DNA of 6,784 bases from Synechococcales cyanobacterium PMM_0085 (lineage in GTDB: Bacteria; Cyanobacteriota; Cyanobacteriia; Elainellales; Elainellaceae): NCBI GenBank assembly GCA_949127705.1, contig CASBQJ010000373.1, positions 1 through 6,784 on the forward strand, read 5' to 3'. The notes beneath the pieces were generated by a model, which saw nothing but the letters and a program-made list of their open reading frames with translations, was not told the DNA's origin and made no database searches. The translations under genes and the position numbers were made by a program. This document shows positions 1 through 5,697 of this stretch, piece after piece. Every line of letters begins with the position of its first letter. The stretch's first letter is position 1.

Positions 1-1571
1 ACATCTTCGGCAACAGTGTTGGGAGCTAGCGTGAGGTCAGTAGGTGCTGTATCGCTGACATCAGTGATAGTAATGGTCAGAGTTTTGGTATAAAAGAACC
101 CAGCGGGATCAGTCGTTTGGGCGGTTTGAACGCTGATTGTATAGCTAGACTTAAGCTCACGATCGGGGGAGGACAGGAGAATTAACTGATCGTTATTAGG
201 CCCCCCAATTTGAAAACTGTTATTGTCTGGAAAGTTACCTGTTGGATCAACCAAGGTGTAGGTAAATGTAGTGCCCGGGTCAGGGTCAATCGTGCTAAAC
301 GTACCCACAGGCGTTAGTGCGTCTACATTTTCGACGACGGTAAGGCTGCTTAAAGACAGGCTAACGGGAGAATTGTTTGGATTTGGAGCAAACCTTTGCC
401 CGTAGACTCCATTGCCGCTGGTGTCTTGATTTAGGCTCGTCCAAGCCACGACAAAATCACCATCCGCATCTACAGCCACTGATGGATATTGTTGAGCATT
501 GGTGACAAAAGTGTTAACCAAAAATTCGCTACCTTGGGGGATGCCAATTTTGTTAAACCGTCTAGAAAAAATCCCAGTACCGGATGAATCGGGCGGCTGG
601 TTACTGCTGCTCCAACTAACGACAAAATCACCATCGGCATCTACGGAAATAGATGGGAATCGCTGATCACCAGTCGTAAACTGGTTGACCGGGATCTCAC
701 CCCCCACCCGAGTTCCGGCAGCATCAAAAATCTGAACATATATTCCCCAGCCACCACCGTCTTGATTCTCACTAGACCAAGCCACTACAAAATTGCCGTT
801 TGCATCCATCGACACGCTGGCATTTTGTTGATTATTTGCTGTGGTGGTATTAACTAGAAACTCCGTGCCCTGGGCGATGCCGTCCTTGTTATAGCGTTGG
901 GCGTAGACACCATCAAGCCCGCCATCTTGCCCAAGACTAGTCCAGGTGACGACAAAATCGCCATCGGCATCCATCGCCACGCTAGATGATTGTTGGGTAT
1001 TAACCGTTGTCGTGTTGACTTGGAACTCAACCCCTTGCGCTACGCCTAAGCTGTTATAGCGTTGGGCAAAAACTCCTCTGCCGCTGGCATCGTTACTTGT
1101 CCAGGTGATGATGAAATTGCCGGCGGCATCCATGGCAGTAGTCGGCTCAGTCTGATCAAACGCAGAGGGCGCATTGACCAAAAATTCGCCCCCTTGGGCA
1201 ATTCCAGCATTGTTATACCGCTGGGCATAGATGCCATAGGAGGTACTCAATCCATCATATTGATAGCTGCTCCAGGTAATCAAAAAATCGCCATCGGTAT
1301 CCATGGCCACACTGGAAAAACTTTGGTTATCTGGTGTGGTGGTGTTGACTCGGAACTCAGCAATGTCCTGAACTACACCGTCTTTGTTGTACCGTCGGGC
1401 ATAGATACCACTGCCACTGTCATCTCGACCTGTCCAGGTGACGATGTAGTCGCCATCGAAGTCGATCGCCACTGCTCTGGGGGTGTGATTGGATGGTGGG
1501 GAGAAAGTTTGCTGGCTCCCTGTCGTAATGGTATTGACCGCGAATTCTGAACCTTGGGGGATGCCTGTCAT
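1..1571 (-). CDS. Large repeat-containing surface/exported protein, N-terminal part (runs off left edge)
   Basis: The frame is open for 523 codons from an ATG at 1571 to the window edge, so the C-terminus is missing. An in-frame TAA lies 9 bases before the ATG, which fixes this as the earliest ATG; no Shine-Dalgarno sequence is visible. The protein has no signal peptide and starts directly in a repeat. Seven tandem repeats cover residues about 6-400, each with the pattern QGxEFxVNT, then a variable Q-rich stretch, then (M/V)DADGDFVVTW(T/S)S, then GxGxYAQRYN. Residues about 401-510 look like a cadherin-type beta-sandwich, with a VEN start, a PDRE motif and a closing TDVSDTAPT; another domain starts at the edge with VAED. 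Proteins of this build are usually very long, lack a Sec signal and often leave by type I secretion using a C-terminal signal. That is inference here because the C-terminus is outside the window. The DxDGD motifs suggest calcium binding. The role is unknown; adhesion or cell-surface structure is plausible. Confidence 0.88.
   Translation of the reverse strand, partial: MTGIPQGSEFAVNTITTGSQQTFSPPSNHTPRAVAIDFDGDYIVTWTGRDDSGSGIYARRYNKDGVVQDIAEFRVNTTTPDNQSFSSVAMDTDGDFLITWSSYQYDGLSTSYGIYAQRYNNAGIAQGGEFLVNAPSAFDQTEPTTAMDAAGNFIITWTSNDASGRGVFAQRYNSLGVAQGVEFQVNTTTVNTQQSSSVAMDADGDFVVTWTSLGQDGGLDGVYAQRYNKDGIAQGTEFLVNTTTANNQQNASVSMDANGNFVVAWSSENQDGGGWGIYVQIFDAAGTRVGGEIPVNQFTTGDQRFPSISVDADGDFVVSWSSSNQPPDSSGTGIFSRRFNKIGIPQGSEFLVNTFVTNAQQYPSVAVDADGDFVVAWTSLNQDTSGNGVYGQRFAPNPNNSPVSLSLSSLTVVENVDALTPVGTFSTIDPDPGTTFTYTLVDPTGNFPDNNSFQIGGPNNDQLILLSSPDRELKSSYTISVQTAQTTDPAGFFYTKTLTITITDVSDTAPTDLTLAPNTVAED
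372..1556 (-). repeat. Seven in-frame tandem repeats of about 159-186 bases inside the surface-protein gene
   Basis: Units begin (reading the minus strand) near 1556, 1370, 1196, 1037, 872, 707 and 536, giving lengths of 186, 174, 159, 165, 165, 171 and about 165 bases, all multiples of three. The best conserved DNA core encodes the DADGDFVV segment and recurs seven times, near 1440, 1275, 1105, 945, 785, 620 and 450. The second half of each unit encodes IYAQRYNxxG. The sixth unit is the most divergent at its start (VGGEIPVN instead of QGxEFxVN). Third positions differ between units, so the array is old rather than freshly amplified. Seven units is the number expected for a closed seven-bladed beta-propeller, but the fold is inference. 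Confidence 0.85.
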
Positions 1572-1612
1572 AGGAGTTTAGGTGCTGGTTGCTCTTGGGA
1601 CAGTGAACGCTG

Positions 1613-1632
1613 ATTCCTGGAAAACAGGGAAT
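1613..1632 (-). other. Weak intergenic inverted repeat between the two minus-strand genes
   Basis: Eight bases past the stop of the TIGR03032-type gene, ATTCC/GGAAT plus TG/CA can pair around a five-base loop with one bulged C. There is no T-run after it, so it is a poor candidate for an intrinsic terminator. The 68-base gap shows no other clear signal, and the surface-protein gene could be transcribed with the gene upstream. Confidence 0.2.
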
Positions 1633-1639
1633 GGTGTGA

Positions 1640-2755
1640 CTACGCGCCCGCGCTGGGCGGGGGTAATTCGGCACTGGGACGAAGCCAGTAGGAAAACTCT
1701 GGAGTCGTGAACGCTTGGCGCATGGCAGTTTTTTCGGCGTTCAGAATAGTGGGTCGGGTAATTTGGGGCAAAAATTGAACAGCGCTGATTTCTTGACAGC
1801 CCGTGGTGAATTCTAAGGTACCTGCCAGTTCTCCGGTGGTGAGGTTGACGATCGCGATGCCGCAAATTAGCTGGGGAAAGCGCTGCTGCACGGGTAATTC
1901 TCCAAAAATGCGCCGTTCTCGAACTTGGCTGAGACCCACGATCGCCCAATTCCCCACGCAGCAAAGCCCGCGCAAAAAACCGGGCAAGGTGCAGACCACT
2001 TGGTGCTGCCCAGACTGCGGATCGACTTGCCATAGCTCTCCGGCTCCCGAGTTAAGCAGCCAAAGCCGATCGCCATGCCAGCAGGGAGAGTGCGGCATAC
2101 ATAAGCCTTGCAAAATCACCTCATGCTGCTCGACGTCGATGAGGATGCCACCCGCATGTTTGTGGTCTCTCCAGCCGCCGACGGTATCGGTTGCTCCGAA
2201 GGCTGTGACGTAGCGGGGCTGGCCGTCAACCATGGCCAAGCCGTTGAGGTGGCAGCGATCTTCGGGCACATCGTCTGAAATAAAGGGAGGTCGCCAGCGC
2301 GGGATAAAGCTGAAATCGGCGCTGAGGCTGGCAAGGCAGGAAAAGCGGGTGTTGACTGCCCATAATCCATCGTTGCCATAGGCGATGTCATGAATGTTTA
2401 AATCGCCTGTAAAGTGGAGGACACGGGGCAGATAAAGGGCGTCGTAGCGACCGGGCTGGTCTTCTAAATAGGTGGGGGCTAGGTTGGGGGCGTTGGCAAA
2501 GAGCCACACTTCATGTTGAGTCGCGATCGCCAACTGTTGCCCCTGAACCGCCACCCCCATCGGCTTTTGAAATTGGCGTAGGAGTAGGGTGATCTGGGTG
2601 CCATCCCACCCCAACATGGCTAGTTTGCCCGCTTGGTAGGTTGAAAGGGCCAGTGATCCGCCTGACTGCGCCAGCCAATGCTGAAATGAATCTGAGGCAT
2701 GACACTGGATGACGTTGGACGCTGAGGGTTCAACGGTTGGTAGAAGGTGGTTCAA
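1640..2755 (-). CDS. TIGR03032 family (DUF4915) conserved protein
   Basis: A 371-residue soluble protein without signal peptide or membrane segments, close to the usual family length of about 350-380. Family hallmarks recognised from memory are STYQAGKL at 38-45, the QKPMGVA segment at 63-69, VNTRFSCLASLS at 134-145, WRPPFIS at 154-160, RCHLNGLA at 167-174, GWRDHKHAGGILIDV at 194-208, the NSGAGEL segment at 235-241 and LPGFLRGL at 257-264. The biochemical function of the family is not established. The spaced G-D-x-L-W and hydrophobic-strand pattern suggests a beta-propeller-like fold, as in NHL or SMP-30 proteins; this is inference. The start is TTG, with GGGGA about six bases upstream as a weak ribosome site. 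The first in-frame ATG is codon 47, inside conserved sequence, so TTG is preferred. The gene is divergent from the oxidoreductase and 68 bases upstream of the repeat protein on the same strand. It has no exact HIP1 site except one near its 5' end. Confidence 0.9.
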   Translation of the reverse strand: MNHLLPTVEPSASNVIQCHASDSFQHWLAQSGGSLALSTYQAGKLAMLGWDGTQITLLLRQFQKPMGVAVQGQQLAIATQHEVWLFANAPNLAPTYLEDQPGRYDALYLPRVLHFTGDLNIHDIAYGNDGLWAVNTRFSCLASLSADFSFIPRWRPPFISDDVPEDRCHLNGLAMVDGQPRYVTAFGATDTVGGWRDHKHAGGILIDVEQHEVILQGLCMPHSPCWHGDRLWLLNSGAGELWQVDPQSGQHQVVCTLPGFLRGLCCVGNWAIVGLSQVRERRIFGELPVQQRFPQLICGIAIVNLTTGELAGTLEFTTGCQEISAVQFLPQITRPTILNAEKTAMRQAFTTPEFSYWLRPSAELPPPSAGA

Positions 2756-2914
2756 AACACATCCCCGGTAATATCTGAGTAGGCGAACCGTGGGTCGAAC
2801 CTACTAGAATCTACTAAAAAGAGGCTACCCAATTTTATGGAGTTAGCCATCATTTCTGGGGTGGTAACCGTAAATTAGGAACTTCCCTTCTTTCAAGATT
2901 GTGTCGAGATTTGT
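2756..2914. promoter_or_regulatory. Divergent intergenic region, presumed to hold both promoters
   Basis: The two flanking genes point away from each other, so both promoters should lie in these 159 AT-richer bases. No convincing -35/-10 pair could be fixed. Short repeats stand out: CGAACC at 2784-2789 and 2796-2801, and CTACTA at 2801-2806 and 2811-2816, the latter spaced one helical turn apart. They could be operator half-sites but are short enough to be chance. The plus-strand gene has no strong Shine-Dalgarno; only GAG about eight bases before its ATG. Confidence 0.4.
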
Positions 2915-4441
2915 ATGTCTAATTTGGACGTGATTGTGGTGGGAAGCGGCATTGGTGGCCTGGTGGCGGGTGCTTTGCTGGCCCACTATGGGCGACGGGT
3001 GCTGGTGTGTGAGAGCCACGCGATCGCCGGAGGGGCGGCTCACAGTTTTTCGCGCCAGGGGTTCGAGTTTGACTCGGGACCTTCGTTCTATTGCGGGTTG
3101 AGTGATCCGCGATCGCTCAATCCATTGCGGCAGGTGCTAGATCTGTTGGAAGAAGCGGTGCCTGCGATCGCCTATGACCCCTTGGGGCACTACCATTTCC
3201 CAGACGGCACATTTCCGGTCTATGGCGAGGGCGATCGCTACCGGGCGGCGGTGGCCAAGATTACCCCTCAGGGGGCAAAACAGCTAGAACGGTTAGAGCA
3301 ACGATTCCTCAAGCTCTATAGCGGGCTGCGCGACATTCCTACCCTGGCGCTGCGAGCCGACTGGCAGCTCTTGCCACTGCTACTGAGCCGCTATCCGCTG
3401 GCACTATTGAAACTGCTGCCTCAAATTGGCACGATCCAGGGTTCGGTCGGCGATTTGCTCGATCAAGAGGTGCAAGATCCGTGGGTGCGGCGGTTGGTTA
3501 ATCTGGAATGTTTTTTGCTCTCGGGATTGACGGCAGCAGGCACGATCGCCCCAGAAGTCGCCTTTATGTTTGGCGAACGCACGCGATCGGGGGTGGACTA
3601 CCCGATCGGCGGCAGTGGAGCCATTGTGCAAGCCCTCGTGCGGGGGTTAGAAAAACGCGGCGGCGAACTGCGGTTGAATGCGCATGTAGAACAAATTTTG
3701 GTGGAAGAGGGTCGAGCGATCGGAGTGCGGCTCCGCAGTGGTGAGGTGTTAAACGCCCCGATTGTGATTTCCAATGCCACGCTGTGGGATACCGTTAATC
3801 ACCTGCTGCCTCCAGATGCTCTGCCGGCTGGCGATCGCCAAACTGCCCTGGCCACCCCTGCTGTCGATAGCTTTATGCATTTGCACTTAGGGATTCGGGC
3901 GGCGGGGCTAGAGGGGCTAACGGGGCACCATGTCGTCGTCCACAGTGCCCAGGCCGAGTTGACGACTCCCGGCAACACCTGCATGATCTCGATGCCCTCG
4001 GTGTGGGATGCGAACTTGGCTCCACCCGGCCACCACGTAGTTCATGCCTACACCCTAGAACCCTACGAAGACTGGCAGCAGCTCGATCGCCGCAGTGATG
4101 CCTACCAGGCCAAAAAACGCGATCGCGCCCTATCCCTCTATCGCGCCCTTGAACGCGTCATTCCCGACATTCGCGATCGCATCACCCTGGAGCTAATCGG
4201 CACGCCGCTGACCCATGCCCGCTTTCTGCGCCGCCATCGCGGCACCTACGGCCCTGCGATCGCGGCCGGACAGGGCCTGTTCCCGTCCACCCAAACGGCG
4301 ATCGCCGGACTCTACCGGGTGGGAGACAGCACCCTACCCGGCATCGGCGTCCCAGCGGTGGCGGCGTCAGGGATTTTGTGTGCCAACACGCTGGTCTCGG
4401 TTGAGCAAACCGTGGCCGCGCTAAAGAAAATCGGGCGCTAA
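2915..4441 (+). CDS. CrtI/CrtISO-type FAD-dependent oxidoreductase (carotenoid isomerase/desaturase-like)
   Basis: A complete 508-residue flavoprotein, typical length for the phytoene desaturase / carotenoid isomerase superfamily. The N-terminal dinucleotide-binding motif is DVIVVGSGIGGLVAGALLA (residues 5-23, GxGxxG at 10-15), with the ribose-binding acidic residue E33 and the GGAAHSF loop at 39-45. The C-terminal FAD-binding signature is GLYRVGDSTLPGIGVPAVAASG-like at 465-486, preceded by GTYGP at 443-447 and the GTPLTHARFLRRHRG segment. From memory, these blocks match the plant plastid oxidoreductase class typified by Arabidopsis At1g57770 better than the cyanobacterial CrtP, CrtQ or CrtD desaturases. 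The substrate is therefore unknown; a carotenoid or other isoprenoid is likely. CrtH (true carotenoid isomerase) is the main alternative. It carries nine HIP1 sites. The EamA transporter gene follows 48 bases later on the same strand and is probably co-transcribed. Confidence 0.92.
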   Translation: MSNLDVIVVGSGIGGLVAGALLAHYGRRVLVCESHAIAGGAAHSFSRQGFEFDSGPSFYCGLSDPRSLNPLRQVLDLLEEAVPAIAYDPLGHYHFPDGTFPVYGEGDRYRAAVAKITPQGAKQLERLEQRFLKLYSGLRDIPTLALRADWQLLPLLLSRYPLALLKLLPQIGTIQGSVGDLLDQEVQDPWVRRLVNLECFLLSGLTAAGTIAPEVAFMFGERTRSGVDYPIGGSGAIVQALVRGLEKRGGELRLNAHVEQILVEEGRAIGVRLRSGEVLNAPIVISNATLWDTVNHLLPPDALPAGDRQTALATPAVDSFMHLHLGIRAAGLEGLTGHHVVVHSAQAELTTPGNTCMISMPSVWDANLAPPGHHVVHAYTLEPYEDWQQLDRRSDAYQAKKRDRALSLYRALERVIPDIRDRITLELIGTPLTHARFLRRHRGTYGPAIAAGQGLFPSTQTAIAGLYRVGDSTLPGIGVPAVAASGILCANTLVSVEQTVAALKKIGR

Positions 4442-4472
4442 CCTCTGTCCTGTGTCCTGTAACCTCTGTCCT
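4439..4472 (+). repeat. Short direct repeat overlapping the oxidoreductase stop codon
   Basis: The 13-mer TAACCTCTGTCCT occurs perfectly at 4439-4451 and 4460-4472, a period of 21 bases. The first copy begins with the TAA stop of the oxidoreductase gene and the second supplies another in-frame TAA. The pyrimidine-rich spacer contains no recognisable ribosome site for the next gene. It looks like a local tandem duplication. Confidence 0.6.
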
Positions 4473-4489
4473 CCTATCCCCGATTTCTC

Positions 4490-5419
4490 TTGCTTGCTTT
4501 CCTGGCTCCCTTCACAGGCGAACTGGCCGCCATCGGTGCAGCGTTGATCTGGGCGATCGCCTCCTTTGTCTACACCCACCTGGGGCAGCGCCTCTCCCCG
4601 CTGACCTTGAATATCACCAAAGGCAGCATTTCCATTGGGCTAATTCTGCTCACCTTTGTGGTGCGCCAAGACGCGCTGCCTCAGATGGATCCGGGTGCGG
4701 TTTTGCGGCTGGTGTTGAGTGGCGCAATTGGCATTGGCGTGGGTGACACCGCCTTTTTTGCCTGCCTCAACTGCATTGGAGCCAGACGGGCGCTGCTGCT
4801 GGAAGCCCTGGCTCCACCGCTGACTGCCGTACTGGCCTTGATATTTTTGCAAGAGCAGTTAACTGTCACGGCCTGGGCTGGAATTAGCCTGACTTGCTTG
4901 GGTGTGGCCTGGGTGGTGGTTGAACAAGAGCCAGACCAACGCGAGGGTAAATTCCGACCACTGCGAGGGATTGTCTATGGCTTGATTGCCGCCTTTGGGC
5001 AGGCCAGTGGGGCTGTCCTGTCTAGATCTGCCCTGGCCACCACCGATATCAGCCCGCTGTGGAGTACGCTGATCCGCTTGGCGGCTGGGATGCTGGTGCT
5101 GCTGGTGTGGATCAGCATCCAGCGGCAAATGTGGCGAGAATTTGGGCGGGCAGTTGAGCAAGAATTTGGGGTATTGCGATCGCCCCGCATTCTCAGTATT
5201 ACCATCGGCACCGCCTTTGCCGGTACATACCTAGGCATCTGGCTGCAACAAACGGCGCTTAAATATGCCCCAGCCGGCATTGCCCAATCGCTGGTCGCCA
5301 CCAGTCCCTTATTCGTCATTCCCCTCAGCCTCTGGCTCGGAGAACGGGTCAGCCCTCGGGCAATTGTGGGCGTTGTGCTGGCTCTGGGCGGCATTTGGCT
5401 GTTGTTCATGCAGCGCTAA
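4490..5419 (+). CDS. EamA/DMT superfamily transporter
   Basis: A 309-residue integral membrane protein with about ten hydrophobic helices, roughly at 11-30, 43-60, 73-91, 97-117, 124-143, 158-175, 187-208, 236-252, 262-283 and 289-306. It has the usual two tandem EamA domains (about 10-145 and 157-307). Each domain ends in the family pattern: LEALAPPLTAVLALIFLQEQ with GISLTCLGVAWVV in the first half, and SLVATSPLFVIPLSLWLGER with GVVLALGGIWLLF in the second. DMT proteins export or exchange metabolites such as amino acids or nucleotide derivatives across the inner membrane; the substrate cannot be told here. The start is a TTG with no visible Shine-Dalgarno. The first in-frame ATG is codon 66, after two helices, so TTG 4490 is preferred; an in-frame TAA at 4460 limits any extension. 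It lies 48 bases after the oxidoreductase and probably shares its transcript. Confidence 0.9.
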   Translation: MLAFLAPFTGELAAIGAALIWAIASFVYTHLGQRLSPLTLNITKGSISIGLILLTFVVRQDALPQMDPGAVLRLVLSGAIGIGVGDTAFFACLNCIGARRALLLEALAPPLTAVLALIFLQEQLTVTAWAGISLTCLGVAWVVVEQEPDQREGKFRPLRGIVYGLIAAFGQASGAVLSRSALATTDISPLWSTLIRLAAGMLVLLVWISIQRQMWREFGRAVEQEFGVLRSPRILSITIGTAFAGTYLGIWLQQTALKYAPAGIAQSLVATSPLFVIPLSLWLGERVSPRAIVGVVLALGGIWLLFMQR

Positions 5420-5441
5420 TGGCTAGTGTTGCAATTTGAAG

Positions 5442-5480
5442 CTAATTCTGTGCAGAGGGGCGATCGCTCTGACAGAATAG
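5442..5480 (+). terminator. Long bulged hairpin after the transporter gene, possible terminator
   Basis: Twenty-two bases after the transporter stop, CT, ATTCTGT and CAGAG pair with CTCTG, ACAGAAT and AG. This gives 14 base pairs broken only by two single-base bulges (A5444 and G5452), with a nine-base loop that overlaps a HIP1 site (5460-5467). No T-run follows, as is common in cyanobacteria, where many 3' ends lack one. It may end transcription or stabilise the mRNA 3' end. Confidence 0.45.
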
Positions 5481-5494
5481 TGACGCTCTAACAA

Positions 5495-5604
5495 ACTAGT
5501 AGAAGACGGCGCAAGTTTAGCTACTGTAGGGCGGGCATCTTGCCCGCGCAGGCTGGAAGCCTGCACTACGAATGGTAGGCAGATTTACGCCTCAGACTAC
5601 TAGT
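5495..5604. mobile_element. 110-base palindromic element with inverted ends (MITE-like)
   Basis: The element is bounded by perfect 8-base inverted ends, ACTAGTAG (5495-5502) and CTACTAGT (5597-5604). Complementarity resumes inward, with GGCG at 5508-5511 pairing with CGCC, then a patchy match to CTA at 5521-5523. The centre holds two adjacent hairpins, each with a 7-bp stem and 3-base loop: 5531-5547 (GCGGGCA/TGCCCGC) and 5548-5564 (GCAGGCT/AGCCTGC). Both are enclosed by GTAG (5526-5529) and CTAC (5566-5569). The core GGGCGGGCATCTTGCCCGC resembles palindromes scattered through many cyanobacterial genomes, recalled rather than searched. There is no coding capacity. No clear target duplication was seen outside the ends, although the terminal ACTAGT is itself a palindrome and could be the duplicated target. 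Confidence 0.6.
5531..5564. repeat. Twin hairpin core of the palindromic element
   Basis: Two perfect 7-bp hairpins stand back to back with no spacer: GCGGGCA-TCT-TGCCCGC and GCAGGCT-GGA-AGCCTGC. Each begins GC and ends GC, and their stems differ at inner positions in compensating pairs (GGGC versus AGGC). Pairing is thus kept although the bases differ, which hints at selection for, or origin from, a structured RNA or cruciform. Confidence 0.75.
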
Positions 5605-5659
5605 GGCTCCTGAAACTAGCCGGATCTAAGTGGATTGGCGAAGAAAACGGAAGGAGATT

Positions 5660-5676
5660 CACCTGAAAGCACCTGA
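5660..5676 (+). promoter_or_regulatory. CACCTGA direct repeats upstream of the secreted-protein gene
   Basis: CACCTGA occurs at 5660-5666 and 5670-5676, exactly ten bases (one helical turn) apart, ending 21 bases before the ATG. A phased pair like this could bind a regulator or could be chance. No clear -10/-35 promoter could be assigned in 5605-5697. Confidence 0.25.
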
Positions 5677-5697
5677 TAGGTTCACGTAGAGGATCGT

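Noticed and set aside
1062..1550. 162-codon plus-strand open frame inside the repeat gene
   Set aside because: It is antisense to the seven-repeat coding region; its openness and internal repetition simply mirror the repeats, and it has no recognisable family.
372..1556. CRISPR array or recombination repeats
   Set aside because: The repeats are about 165 bases, diverged, in frame and encode conserved protein blocks; there is no short-repeat/spacer pattern.
1803..2213. 136-codon plus-strand open frame
   Set aside because: It is antisense to the TIGR03032-type gene, whose conserved motifs cover this stretch; the product is low-complexity and unlike any family.
4859..5409. Minus-strand open frames opposite the transporter gene
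   Set aside because: The plus strand encodes a convincing ten-helix EamA protein; the minus-strand products are Pro/Arg/Ser-rich shadows.
5495..5604. tRNA or other known RNA because of the three-armed fold
   Set aside because: No T-loop (GGTTCGA-type), acceptor stem or anticodon arm of the right size is present; inverted ends and twin palindromes fit a mobile repeat better.
5644..5656. Strong purine tract AAAACGGAAGGAG as ribosome site for an earlier start
   Set aside because: No ATG, GTG or TTG follows at a suitable distance in a useful frame; the signal peptide begins cleanly at ATG 5698 with its own AGAGGA.
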